64,000 nt of DNA from Flectobacillus longus (GTDB lineage: Bacteria > Bacteroidota > Bacteroidia > Cytophagales > Spirosomataceae). The position numbers and the translations under genes were made by a program. The notes below the pieces were generated by a model that was not told the DNA's origin, did no database searches, and was given only the letters and a program-made list of their open reading frames with translations. The stretch covers positions 1 through 64,000 of the forward strand of contig NZ_JASHIC010000001.1 of NCBI RefSeq assembly GCF_030056705.1, in the 5' to 3' direction. Below are positions 1 to 8,959 of the stretch, in pieces (the stretch's first letter is position 1; the number at the start of each line of letters is the position of its first letter).

Positions 1-155
1 TCGCTAGCTTCCATGCCACCATAACGCTGACGCCATTTATAAAAAGTTACCTTACTGACCCCATATTCGCGAACAATGGTGTCTAAGGACTTGCCAGATT
101 CAAATTCCTTAAGAATCTTTGCAATTTCGGTCGGACTAAATTTGCTGCTTTTCAT
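1..155 (-). CDS. IS3-family transposase OrfA, N-terminal part
   Basis: The reading frame from the ATG at 155 runs off the left edge of the window. It begins MKSSKFSPTEIAKILKEF and continues through a helix-turn-helix of the Tnp_1 type (GVSKVTFYKWRQRYGGM). In IS3 elements OrfA binds the element's ends and is joined to the OrfB integrase by programmed frameshifting. OrfB is not in the window. Only about 51 residues are visible, so whether the copy is active cannot be judged. Confidence 0.85.
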   Translation of the reverse strand, partial: MKSSKFSPTEIAKILKEFESGKSLDTIVREYGVSKVTFYKWRQRYGGMEAS

Positions 156-228
156 AATACTTACCTAAAGTTAAAAAATATCACACTTTTTAAACTTTTA
201 ATCCGTACTATTTTTGGGGAAGCTTACA
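1..228 (-). mobile_element. IS3-type insertion sequence, one end (partial)
   Basis: The window opens inside an insertion sequence. A transposase OrfA start lies at 155 on the minus strand. On the minus strand, TGTAAGCTTCCCC at about 216-228 looks like the terminal inverted repeat, with the TG...CA edge usual for IS3-family elements. The other end and any target duplication lie outside the window, so family assignment rests on the OrfA sequence. Confidence 0.7.
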
Positions 229-292
229 AACCGTTGCGAATATAGTAGTCATTAGTCTCGTATAGATAGGTTATTGGTTTTACCATCAGTAA

Positions 293-329
293 ACATACAG
301 CACTCTTGTTAGACAGGAGTGCTGTATGT
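293..329 (-). terminator. strong hairpin, probable terminator of the glycan/secreted-protein gene group
   Basis: A near-perfect stem of 17 bp (one G-U pair) with a 3-nt loop: ACATACAGCACTCTTGT pairs with the copy ending at 329. It lies 98 bp beyond the last minus-strand gene (427-942) and nothing else in the gap looks coding. The T-tract is weak, so this is a probable rather than certain terminator. Confidence 0.6.
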
Positions 330-426
330 GTGTTATTGGCAATATCGCTTTTATCAACATTAATTTAGGAAACTCTTACGAGCTACTTTTAGATGATGTA
401 ATGGAGTTTATTTGATTCATTTGTTG

Positions 427-969
427 CTACTTACCTGTGTTTTGGCTTAAATAAATTCTCAATTCCTCTTTCATTTCCTCTGCAGCTTCAGAATATACTT
501 TTATTGGTGAGTTTATTACCTCAATAGCTTGTTTTCTTGCTTTTGATACTTTTCCCTCTTCAATGTAGAGCTTCGCAAGCAGATATTTGGGGTAAATCAA
601 ATTAGGAATCATCTGATGAGATAATTTGAAATTTTCTTCCGCTCGCTTATACTCTTTAAGAGCTTGATAACTAATTCCTAAATTATTGCATAAGAATGGT
701 TCTGATAACTGCTTTTTAGCACGTTCCAATATAGCAACTGCCTTACGATGTTCTCCATTTAACGCTAAGGCTTTACCATAAACCAACAAATTACTAGCAC
801 TTATATTGGACATTTGTCTATATATATTGATAGCTTCAGTGTACTGCCCTGCCTGAAATAATTTCTCTGCTTTGAAGCTACTTTTTTCATTTTCATCCTG
901 CTCTTGATTTTTTATCAGTAAAAAAAGCCCTAAACTTATCAAGCCGATTCCAATAATAATGAGAACAAA
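427..969 (-). pseudogene. TPR domain, probably the severed C-terminus of the upstream O-antigen ligase
   Basis: This frame encodes a hydrophobic segment (VLIIIGIGLISLGLFLLI) followed by tetratricopeptide-like repeats. It has no ATG start; the only candidate is a TTG at 942. It is in the same frame as the gene ending at the TGA at 970-972 and continues without a break directly after that stop. Bacteroidota O-antigen ligase proteins often carry a last membrane helix and a TPR tail, so the simplest reading is one gene cut by a nonsense codon. Reinitiation at the TTG giving a separate membrane-anchored TPR protein is the alternative. Confidence 0.65.
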
Positions 970-2253
970 TCATGGAACTTTCAGGATGGTAGTTGGTTCT
1001 TTTTCAGATAAACATATTCCTAGAAATATAAACCAGTGCAATTGAGTAGCAATATTCTCCAATGGATAATAGCTTAGTCCAGTTAGCAAGGAAGTCACAA
1101 CAACGGCTAAATATGTGCTCTTAGTACCTCGAAGTATAAATATAAATATACTTATAAAAAGCAGTAAGCCGACGATACCATATTCAACAGCAAGCTGTAA
1201 GAAATCGTTGAAAGCATAGGTAACTGAACCAGCTACCCATTGTTCTTTAAATGATCTATCAATGCTAAAATACTGAGCTTGATAAGTAAAGTAGTTATTG
1301 GCAAATGAGTTGACACCTGTTCCGAATATAGGATTATCTTTCAAATTAAGTAAACTTACTTTCCAAATTAAAAACCTTCCGAAACCAGAATTTTCCTTAA
1401 GGTAGTACAATTGCAAACTAACACTATATGCAATGATTCCAATAATAATTATTGAAAAATTTTTTAACACAACCGGTAACTTACGAAAACGGTGTATGAA
1501 TTGACTTTGTTGAAGTAGAAAGGTAATTATACCACCCATTACACCTACCCATGCAGTTCTTGAACCTGTGAATGGTAATAAAATACCTGTTAGTATAAGT
1601 GTTAGGTATCGAACCGTATTAAAAGCATGATATTGATTATGAGAATGAAATGTTAGATTTTTCTTAGAGCTCACTAGAGCTGACACGAATAGAATACCTA
1701 AATAAATACCCAAAAGTCCAGAATTATATAAAGAACCTAGAGGATGATCATAATGTTGCCAATCATAGAAATGACGGTATAATTGTAAAATAGCCCAAAT
1801 AGATTCTATACAGCCACATATCCAGACACTGAACAGGATGTAAATTGTTTTTGGTCGCTCAATACTGAACATTAATGCCAATAATATACACATTAGTTGA
1901 CTACCCAAACGAACATCTACGTATGTGCTCTTATACCAAACATGAAAAATAATATAAATAATATAACTTAGTAGTATATACGAGGCAACAGATATACGGA
2001 CGACTTTAATTTTTTGATAAAATATGTAGAAACCTCCAAGGACAAAGAGACTTAAACCAGCAATGCGATTAAAATAAAAGTATTGCCCAAAAACTTTTCC
2101 ATCATATAAATCCGTCCGAGAAATGAAAACACTCCACGATAACAAAAATACGGTCCAGCATAGTAACCATGATGTGCTAATAAAGCCTTCTCTCTTAGTA
2201 AAAGCTTTGGATTCCATTAGAGTAGAGGAATATTCGTTCATTTTTACTTCCAT
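970..2253 (-). CDS. O-antigen ligase/polymerase family protein (Wzy/WaaL type)
   Basis: A polytopic membrane protein of about 427 residues. Around residues 235-250 it has GSRTAWVG, followed by the typical loop GFGRFLIW...NPIFGTGVNSF and the late NDFLQLAVEYG motif of the Wzy_C family. These enzymes join or polymerise lipid-linked glycans on the periplasmic face of the inner membrane. The start ATG at 2253 overlaps the end of the transglutaminase-like gene by 59 bp; an ATG at 2241 is also possible. The frame ends in TGA but continues open into a TPR region, so the protein is probably C-terminally truncated compared with its family. Confidence 0.8.
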   Translation of the reverse strand: MEVKMNEYSSTLMESKAFTKREGFISTSWLLCWTVFLLSWSVFISRTDLYDGKVFGQYFYFNRIAGLSLFVLGGFYIFYQKIKVVRISVASYILLSYIIYIIFHVWYKSTYVDVRLGSQLMCILLALMFSIERPKTIYILFSVWICGCIESIWAILQLYRHFYDWQHYDHPLGSLYNSGLLGIYLGILFVSALVSSKKNLTFHSHNQYHAFNTVRYLTLILTGILLPFTGSRTAWVGVMGGIITFLLQQSQFIHRFRKLPVVLKNFSIIIIGIIAYSVSLQLYYLKENSGFGRFLIWKVSLLNLKDNPIFGTGVNSFANNYFTYQAQYFSIDRSFKEQWVAGSVTYAFNDFLQLAVEYGIVGLLLFISIFIFILRGTKSTYLAVVVTSLLTGLSYYPLENIATQLHWFIFLGICLSEKEPTTILKVP

Positions 2254-3790
2254 TTACTTTTTGAAGTCTTAATAAGGTATTCTGAGGTACATTCTCAAAG
2301 GTAATTTTTGCTTTATCTTCTGCGATATGTTCACTATGTAATATCCATTTATTTTGATAAAAATAGAACAACTGATAGGAACTACCCTTACTTACTCTGG
2401 TTGCATAATTATCAAATCCAAATTCAGCTCTAGGGAAAACACCTTTGCTCATTACTAGCTCATGGCTCTCTCCAAGAGAATCTAGTAATATGGGATTTCC
2501 TTCAGGAATATATCTCCAGTTTTCATAACGACAAGGCATGTAAACTATATCTGCTCCCATTTGTTTAAAAAGTGCTTTCCCATCACTTTGAACTCTTGCC
2601 CAATATGCAGGTCTCCATTCTTTTTCGTTGAGTGTACACAAATATATGTATTTAGGGAAATTCTCTCTTTTGCTAAGTTGATATGAAATGTCCGCTACTT
2701 TCATATACTCGGACGTTACATCTTTTATGCGAGTTCGCTCAAATTCATAGGGTATTTTAACTCTTATCCCTATTTTATTATCCTCAACTAAAGTTCCTTT
2801 CTGTGGCGAAAATGTTTCTCGAAATACTTTAGACATCTTTGCCGACCAGCCTCCAAATCTTACTATTGGATTGACAATAGCATGTTTAGGCATTCTACCC
2901 TGCCATAATAACCTGATTGCTCCCAATGCTTCAAAATCAAGAAAAGTCCCATCATTCATTACAAAAGCATTCCAATAATGATTACTATCTCGATTGCCCC
3001 AGTACAATACATAATCACGGGTAATTGCCAACCCCATAGCTCTCATCACGAACATATTGAGGTCTGTCTTATTAATACATGTACCTGCACGAGCTAAATG
3101 TAAGTTATCTGAACCTAAAAGAGGATGTCTCCATAATTTTTTATTCAATAAAAACCACTTGAGATTATTATAAAGTACCCTAGTAGCATTAATAGCATCT
3201 TTTTTGTCAGGTAATGAATCTGGAAGCCAAGCATATTTTTTCATCAGCTTGTTTCTCCATGGCATTATGGGCTCGTTATTCATTCTGTAAGGCAACAGAT
3301 ATTCACAAAACTGCTCAAAGGTAAGATGTTTTGCCCATGGGAAAGTACGCCATGCTTGAAAAGACAAATCAATATTTTCAATTAAAAATGAAGCTTTTAC
3401 CGTCTCTAAATCTGGAAGCTCTATCGTATTAGGGTCTTCATATTTTTCAACTATCTTATCCCATGCGTCGTCAATTAATGGGTACTCTGTTTCTTGTTTA
3501 TGGACAACTATATTGTTTGTAACTAAAGAATCATATACTCCAAAAACAGTATCAAACACATGTAAGTTCGCAGAATCGACATGTGTTAATCCATTCATAT
3601 TAGTCAATAAAAAAAAGCATGCCTGTAACTTGAGGCTATCTTTTTCATGTTGATAATGAGTTATAACTTTCTCTAGTTCAATTTTATTTTTTCCAGCCTT
3701 TTGTAATGAAAGTTGGACTTTGGATGGAATTTGAGTAAAAGAAGATATTCCTATCCCAAAAGTAAGTATAATTAAAATTGTATATTTCAT
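2195..3790 (-). CDS. secreted transglutaminase-like protein
   Basis: The protein starts best at the ATG at 3790 (MKYTILI), which gives a clean signal peptide; a GTG at 3808 is less likely. Near the middle a Cys-His-Asp arrangement typical of the transglutaminase-like fold is visible: GTCINKTDLNMF (Cys about 244 counted from 3808), SNHYWNAFV (His about 277) and TFLDFEA (Asp about 291). The C-terminal part looks like beta-sandwich repeats. Bacteroidota use such proteins in the periplasm as peptidases or binding scaffolds; the substrate is unknown. It is followed with overlap by the ligase gene. Confidence 0.75.
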   Translation of the reverse strand: MKYTILIILTFGIGISSFTQIPSKVQLSLQKAGKNKIELEKVITHYQHEKDSLKLQACFFLLTNMNGLTHVDSANLHVFDTVFGVYDSLVTNNIVVHKQETEYPLIDDAWDKIVEKYEDPNTIELPDLETVKASFLIENIDLSFQAWRTFPWAKHLTFEQFCEYLLPYRMNNEPIMPWRNKLMKKYAWLPDSLPDKKDAINATRVLYNNLKWFLLNKKLWRHPLLGSDNLHLARAGTCINKTDLNMFVMRAMGLAITRDYVLYWGNRDSNHYWNAFVMNDGTFLDFEALGAIRLLWQGRMPKHAIVNPIVRFGGWSAKMSKVFRETFSPQKGTLVEDNKIGIRVKIPYEFERTRIKDVTSEYMKVADISYQLSKRENFPKYIYLCTLNEKEWRPAYWARVQSDGKALFKQMGADIVYMPCRYENWRYIPEGNPILLDSLGESHELVMSKGVFPRAEFGFDNYATRVSKGSSYQLFYFYQNKWILHSEHIAEDKAKITFENVPQNTLLRLQKVNGSKNERIFLYSNGIQSFY

Positions 3791-3846
3791 ATTTGCTATA
3801 ATCCACACAAAATACTCAAGTATTTCGTGTGGATATAATTTAACAT

Positions 3847-4398
3847 TTAGTATTGCCCAGGGACATTAGTTATATTATGAAGCCAGTATTTATACTTCTT
3901 TTTTCCTATCTTTTTAAATGAATTTCTGTTGAGAGACTTAGAAATCATCATTATCTGAGCACGCCTCTCTATTTGTTCCTCTGTACAATTATCTCTATTA
4001 TGTGAATGTCTAAAATAAGGAAGAACAAAACTACATTCTATTTTTTTCGACACCCAAAAATGCTTGTGCCACTTGCCTTCAGTGTTATAAAGTATTCTTC
4101 TTAGTTCTGGAATGATGAGAGAATCTTCTACACTATATGTCGGGCTTGATATTTTGTTTACAGAAAACGATTTTACTTTGCCATTTCCATCAATGGTAAA
4201 ATAAAAAAATGCTGCCCATCCATAGCAATGAAGGCTATCGTAATCTGATTTCCCTCGAACGCCTCTGTTAATAAGATCGGTAAATGTTACCTTTCTATGC
4301 GCCCGATCATATACCCAAAGTTTAGGTTTTCGGGAGTAAGTCAGAGAGCATGAACCTAAATACAAGCTCAAAAAGCTAATTATTACAATGCGTACCAT
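3847..4398 (-). CDS. small lipoprotein, member 1 of a three-gene paralogous set
   Basis: The ATG at 4398 gives a lipoprotein signal ending in LGSC; the open frame extends upstream to a TTG at 4431 but that would bury the signal. The core FYFTIDGNGKVKSF followed by LYNTEGKW resembles the next two genes (FELDRRCGKIKTLQF ... LFNTESIW; FELDRKSGHIKNLKF ... LYNKESIW). The pattern also recalls the C-terminal domain of TonB, though similarity is weak. No function can be assigned. It starts 33 bp after the stop of the upstream paralogue, so the two are probably co-transcribed. Confidence 0.6.
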   Translation of the reverse strand: MVRIVIISFLSLYLGSCSLTYSRKPKLWVYDRAHRKVTFTDLINRGVRGKSDYDSLHCYGWAAFFYFTIDGNGKVKSFSVNKISSPTYSVEDSLIIPELRRILYNTEGKWHKHFWVSKKIECSFVLPYFRHSHNRDNCTEEQIERRAQIMMISKSLNRNSFKKIGKKKYKYWLHNITNVPGQY

Positions 4399-4431
4399 TG
4401 AAGCTTTTGTTGTAGGTTTATCAGAAAACAA

Positions 4432-5025
4432 CTATTTGAAGTCTATTTGACCCACTGAAATTGGATTCAATGTCATGCCGACAAATTTTATTGCAGAAGC
4501 TCTAAAATCTACCGATTTATAAACGGAAGAATCTACAGTAGATTCATGCTGTGGAAAGGTAATCAATGATAAAAAATCAATAGCAGTTCTCATACCCAGA
4601 GCATCAGGTTCCATCATTTCTGTAGCACTTAATTGAATACAATCTCGTATTTTCGTGACGATTCTAATTGGGAGTAAAAAGGTTAATGAGGGATTTACTT
4701 TTTTACAGTTCTTAATGTTCCATATTGATTCAGTGTTGAAAAGTGATTTTCTTACCAAACTAATTATTGTTGTATCAACCAAGTTCTTGGAAAATTGGAG
4801 GGTTTTAATTTTACCACATCTTCTATCTAGTTCAAATCTGGCTGAAAATATAAATTCTGCACATTTTCTATAATTGGCTTGGTTAACCAATTTCAGTAGT
4901 TCTAACTCTATTTTCTCCTCTGGCTGAAGTTTATTAGTACTTGTATTACCTAATTCTATCTCCTGTGCCATCAATTTGATAGACAATAGATGAAGCAAGG
5001 CTACAGTTGTTATTGCTTGTAACAT
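4432..5025 (-). CDS. secreted protein, member 2 of the paralogous set
   Basis: 197 residues with an N-terminal signal peptide (cleavage near LMAQ). It aligns over nearly its whole length with the 5179-5763 product: LQPE..IELEL, the ANYRKC/ANFKKC block, a FELDR-GKIK strand, a FNTESIW block, the phrase NPSLTFLLPI, and a near-identical C-terminus (KFVGMTLNPI). This is a tandem duplication. A TonB-C-like fold is a guess from the strand pattern. The gap to the next gene upstream is about 150 bp and holds only a perfect TTCGCTAGCGAA palindrome at 5109-5120. Confidence 0.6.
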   Translation of the reverse strand: MLQAITTVALLHLLSIKLMAQEIELGNTSTNKLQPEEKIELELLKLVNQANYRKCAEFIFSARFELDRRCGKIKTLQFSKNLVDTTIISLVRKSLFNTESIWNIKNCKKVNPSLTFLLPIRIVTKIRDCIQLSATEMMEPDALGMRTAIDFLSLITFPQHESTVDSSVYKSVDFRASAIKFVGMTLNPISVGQIDFK

Positions 5026-5178
5026 TTGCTTTGGTTGATAGAGCTCTCTTAAATTCTAACAATGGATATGGGGTTTAGGGATTTAGCTTAATTTTATAAT
5101 TCAACGATTTCGCTAGCGAAGAGTTTCCTTATCAAGTGGGAATTTAGAAAGCTATTGAGTTAAAGTTTATGGTTGAAT

Positions 5179-5763
5179 CTATTTGTACTTAACTCCACAT
5201 ACTATGGGGTTAAGTGTCATACCTACAAATTTAACTTTAGGAACCCTAAATATATCTTCTTTGTAAACCGTAGAATCTGTAGCATATTCGGTTTTGGGAA
5301 AGGTAATCATGGACATAAAATCCAACGATTCTCTAACACCTGGCATATCTTCAAAATTGGATGAAGGAATATGGGTACAGGCTCCTTCATCCTTATGTAT
5401 CCCTATACTAATAGGGAGTAAAAAAAGTAAGGAAGGGTTATTTTTTTTGCAATTTTTAAGAATCCATATCGACTCTTTATTATAAAGAGCTTTCTTAACA
5501 CATCTGATTATTGCTGTATCAAGTAAGTTCTCGGAGAACTTAAGATTTTTGATATGTCCAGATTTTCTATCAAGTTCAAACTTAATAGAAAACATATATG
5601 ATCCACACTTTTTAAAGTTTGCTCTATCTAGTACCCTCCACAATTCAAATTGAATTTCCAACTCTGGTTGAAGTTTTGACTTAGACATAGGAAGTTCTTG
5701 CGCTAGTAAAGTAGAGCAAACCGTTAGTTTCAATAGCACAATTAGAGATATGGTTCTTTTCAT
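5179..5763 (-). CDS. secreted protein, member 3 of the paralogous set
   Basis: 194 residues beginning MKRTISLIVLLKLT, with a signal peptide ending near LLAQ. It is the clearest sister of the 4432-5025 product (matching blocks RANFKKC, FELDRKSG, LYNKESIW, NNPSLLFLLPI, VKFVGMTLNPI). The paralogues differ mainly in a central stretch before the DFMSMITFP/DFLSLITFP block. No catalytic motif is evident. Family and role are unknown; periplasmic or cell-surface location is inferred from the signal peptide. Confidence 0.6.
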   Translation of the reverse strand: MKRTISLIVLLKLTVCSTLLAQELPMSKSKLQPELEIQFELWRVLDRANFKKCGSYMFSIKFELDRKSGHIKNLKFSENLLDTAIIRCVKKALYNKESIWILKNCKKNNPSLLFLLPISIGIHKDEGACTHIPSSNFEDMPGVRESLDFMSMITFPKTEYATDSTVYKEDIFRVPKVKFVGMTLNPIVCGVKYK

Positions 5764-5838
5764 TAGGTTCCTTGTTTGATGAATAGACGTTTGCCTACAT
5801 GTATATACTAAATATGCTGGTAAATTATATTCTTATAA

Positions 5839-6518
5839 TTAGGGCTGACAATTACTTCCACCGATTGAAATTATGTTATTTGAATTGTCATAAACTACTT
5901 TTTCATATAAATCTTCAATATCTCTAAAATTTTGATCTGTGATTTCATAATCACTCATCCTTGCTGTAAACAGAGGTGTTCCCTTGAGTTCCCCAAGCCC
6001 AAATAGTGCCAAAGCTGTGATTAGCTTTCTACTACTATTATCGTTATCACTTAAACCTGTTATCTCTTTTATGGCATCCCTAAAATCATTAAATAATTTA
6101 TCTAGGATAATAGAATGTGATGAAGAACTTATATTGTTAGTACTTGTTGATGAGTATTGAATTCTAGCGTGCAATAATTCATGTAATACCGTCACCTTTT
6201 GAAATATAGGATCAGTGCCTGGTAAAGTACTAGAATTTAAGTGAACAGTTATTTGAACTTTAACACCTAAGTTTTCAATAGATGTCCTTCCGTGTACTTC
6301 TTTATTTGTTTCTGAACTGTAAACATGGTCTTCCTCAACAAAAACTAAATCAAATGGCTCTCCTCCATTTATACCTTCTGCTGCAAATACATTAATTATT
6401 TTATTTGTGAGTTTATTTAATAGAGAAGGGTTGATAGCCGAGTTTACAGCTGATAACAAACATGGCTTGGAAATATTGTTGGTCTTTATATCATTTATTC
6501 CGATATATCCAGACCCAC
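5839..6518 (-). pseudogene. C-terminal metallopeptidase-like domain, start missing
   Basis: The frame is open from a TAA at about 6519-6521 down to the stop at 5839 but contains no ATG near its beginning; a TTG at 6459 is the first plausible start. It encodes SGSGSGYIGIND..., then a cysteine-containing entry (KPCLLSAVNSAI) and a zinc-protease-like motif HELLHARIQ. Bacteroidota carry this HExxH-type domain at the C-terminus of larger secreted or lipid-anchored proteins, so this is probably the tail of a gene whose front part was lost. It could still be expressed from the TTG. The substrate is unknown. Confidence 0.55.
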
Positions 6519-6981
6519 TTCCACTTTATCTAATTTTCAAGAGATTAGAAATATATTAATTTAGCATTTTTTTATAAAAAATTATAAGTAAAAAGCATAC
6601 TTAAATAATCAAATGATAATTTAAGCGATATAGTTGTTGGAGATTAACGGATGAATATATCGAAAGGTCATATCCCCTATATTTCCAATTCGATTCTACT
6701 CAAGATATAGAAAATGCAATTTATACCACATGAGGAATTTGGAGAAAAAGGCAATCAAGAGGAAAAAAGCACCTAAAATTGAGGGATGGTGTGGGATTTA
6801 AAGAAGGTTTACATAAGTACCTGAGTGTATTGACCAATTTTGGATAAGAAACATAATTAACTCGTGATTTTGTAGCTCTTAAGTTAATATCTATCATGAA
6901 TAAGCACGACATCATATCGTACGAAGGTTAAAGGCAATATGAATATCTCAAGTAGTGTTAATTGAGCAGGTGTTGGTGCTG
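6519..6981. other. AT-rich stretch without a recognisable gene
   Basis: About 460 bp between two broken genes. Both strands have short open frames (for example on the minus strand at 6721-6915), but none has protein-like composition, a signal sequence or a recognisable motif. It probably holds decayed sequence from the lost front parts of the flanking fragments. Confidence 0.5.
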
Positions 6982-7627
6982 AAAACTACAGTTTAACCAA
7001 ACTGTGAACTATGATAAAAATGGAAATATTCTTAATTTACTTAGAAATGGTAACTATGGTAGAGTACTCAAACGTACGTACTCAACAGGCGAATATTGGG
7101 AATACGATGGCGCATTAGTACATAAAAATGGACAATCTTACCAGCTAGCTACTCCAGAGGGACGAGCTAACTACGCAAGTGGCGTTTGGACGTATGAATA
7201 TTTTATCCAAGACCATTTAGGCAACGCCAGAGTAAGTTTCAAAGCCAACGGCAGTACACCTCAACCGACTATACGAACTACGACCCATGGGGCATAGAAC
7301 TAAACGACACAGGCTTAAACAATACAGTTGAAAACCGCTTTAAATACCAAAATAAAGAATCTCTAACACTCTTTGGATTATCAGGGTATCAATGACTTTG
7401 GGGCTAGGTATTATGATAAAACTGTTGGACGTTGGTGGGGTGTGAATCCGATGGCGAAGGTTTTAAAGCAATTTCCTCCCTATAACTATAATCTAAATAA
7501 TCCTGTTAATATGCTTGGTTTGTTCATAAAGGGAGAAAATAGTCTCAACTCGAACAAGAATAATTTAGAGGAATGTCCATATTCTTCATTAATAGCCTGT
7601 ACGTCAGGTACCAAGTTACTCAACTAA
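6982..7627 (+). pseudogene. RHS-repeat core fragment, frameshifted
   Basis: Three frames together give a Bacteroidota RHS-associated core: NYDKNGNILNLLRNG, then YEYFIQDHLGNARVSF, then (shifted near 7255) DYTNYDPWGIELNDTGL...NRFKYQNKES, then (shifted again near 7370) INDFGARYYDKTVGRWWGVNP and PYNYNLNNPVNML. Intact RHS proteins are thousands of residues long and present variable C-terminal toxin or effector domains. Here only the last quarter of the core remains, no toxin domain follows, and at least two frameshifts separate the parts. Confidence 0.8.
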
Positions 7628-7672
7628 GCGAAAAACTCCTCTTCGGGAGCATTTACGCTAAATCTTGGGTCC

Positions 7673-7944
7673 TCAACTTGTAGCTTTGCGAATCTGACGA
7701 TGGTATCCTTCAATGGTATTAGTCGTGTATATAATCTTACGTATGGCTGGTGAGTACTGAAAGTAGGTTGAAATATTTGCCCAATTTCTTACCCATATTT
7801 CTATCGATTTGGGATATTGACTACTCCATTTTTCTTCCAAGGCAAGCAATGAATTTTCAGCAATACTAAGATTGTCAGCCTTGTAAACTGCTTTCAAGTC
7901 TTTGATGAACTCTTTGCTATGTTTATCTGGAATAAAGCATATAG
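7673..7944 (-). pseudogene. IS256-family transposase, C-terminal fragment
   Basis: The minus-strand frame reads PDKHSKEFIKDLKAVYKA, then ALEEKWSSQYPKSIEIW, then IRKIIYTTNTIEGYHRQIRK. These blocks match the end of IS256-type (mutator) DDE transposases, where the IYTTNAIES-like stretch holds the last catalytic acidic residue (here in NTIEG). Only about 90 of the usual 400 residues are present and there are no terminal repeats, so the copy is dead. Confidence 0.8.
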
Positions 7945-7949
7945 TCTCC

Positions 7950-8241
7950 CCAAAAAGCTTTCATACCTGCAACCAATGGATAAAATGGAAGCGTTAGAGC
8001 TGTCCCCTATCCAACATACTACCTTAGATATTTATCGTTTCTGTGTCGAAACATCTCTTGGTTATACCGATTATATTTCGCTTTCAGATGAGGACATAGA
8101 GATTGACAAGGAAAAAACCATTTTTGGATTAAACTGAGTCGTGAAAAGACAGATACCAGCCAACGAATTCCTCTTAATTCCAAAGCACTTGAAATTTCCC
8201 AACAATATAACTATGCCTCATGCTCTTCAGGAGTACCTTAG
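7950..8241 (+). pseudogene. tyrosine recombinase (integrase) fragment with a one-base deletion
   Basis: The frame reads LDIYRFCVETSLGYTDYISLSDEDIEIDKEK, then breaks in the A-run at 8112-8117. One added A restores NHFWIKLSREKTDTSQRIPLNSKALEISQQYN, which is the typical middle of a Bacteroidota phage-type integrase (the TGLxYsDl block, then the W-I-x-R-x-K-T and iPL blocks). The N-terminal core-binding domain and the C-terminal catalytic H-R-Y part are missing. It abuts the IS256 fragment, so both are probably debris of one mobile element. Confidence 0.7.
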
Positions 8242-8605
8242 TTGAGATAGTGCGTGTAACCACTTTAAGTAAACTACAGCATAGTTTCCTACTGCTGTTT
8301 CCCTTCCTTTTCTTAGGTAAATGTATTCCCTTTTCTCAGCCTAATAATCATAAAACTTGCTGGTATCTACTAGGTCTGGGTTTGTTCCTTGTCCACTTAC
8401 TTGATAGCTGTAGTGACGTTATCAAATAATACACTTATTTGTAAACCGTGATTGTCTTAGGATGTCTGTCTTTGTCTAGTTCACAATTCAACATAGGATA
8501 TTATACTTCCGCAATTTGTATCACACCTTCCTTATTTTGTATAACTGAAAGGCATGGGCACTGATATAATTTTGTATCATCATTTAATAACAATAAAATT
8601 AAATC
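8242..8605. other. gap between integrase and oxidoreductase fragments
   Basis: No gene is recognised. A hydrophobic frame at 8220-8429 starts inside the integrase remnant and looks accidental. The right part contains a candidate promoter box, TAATTTTG at 8567-8574, placed sensibly for the truncated oxidoreductase start at 8606. Confidence 0.5.
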
Positions 8606-8773
8606 ATGAGCAAGACAACAGATACAAAACAATTATTCCAAACTTTTACATTTAAAAAGGGAATTGAAACCAAAAATAGGATTGCGATGGCACCCATGAC
8701 AACCTGGGTGAGCAACGATATATCAGGGGAATTATTACAGTGCCTTGGGCTTATCAATATTATCCTTATGTGA
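8606..8773 (+). pseudogene. Old Yellow Enzyme-type NADH:flavin oxidoreductase, N-terminal fragment
   Basis: From the ATG at 8606 the product begins with LFQTFTFKKGIETKNRIAMA followed by PMTTWVSND. This is the N-terminal FMN-binding start of the OYE family (the KNRIvMAPMT signature). After about 43 residues the frame loses family resemblance and stops at 8771. The remaining 300 or so residues of the flavin barrel are absent. A perfect TAnnTTTG box remains upstream, so the fragment was probably once a functional gene truncated by a deletion or insertion. Confidence 0.75.
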
Positions 8774-8959
8774 TATGAAGCCTACCCAAACGGTGCTTTC
8801 CAACGACAGGCTAATGCGCTAGAATGTATTACTATGAGTTGAGGTGGCACTTTTGACTTCGAACGATAGCTCTATAAAAGAAACTAATCAAGCCAGCCGC
8901 CATAAAATGTTTCGTACAACAATGCTTTCATAGTTTGACTTGAAGCCGCAAAGGGCAGT

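Noticed and set aside
970-972. TGA as a recoded sense codon (for example selenocysteine)
   Set aside because: No SECIS-like element or selenoprotein family was recognised, and other genes here use TGA as a normal stop; a point mutation is simpler.
5109-5120. Perfect palindrome TTCGCTAGCGAA as a possible operator
   Set aside because: A single 12-bp copy with no promoter element nearby and no repeat elsewhere in a matching position is not enough evidence.
6721-6915. 64-codon minus-strand frame
   Set aside because: No start context, composition or homology clue; it lies in a decayed region.
8220-8429. Hydrophobic 69-codon frame that could be a small membrane protein
   Set aside because: It begins within the integrase remnant in another frame, and its hydrophobicity comes from pyrimidine-rich debris.
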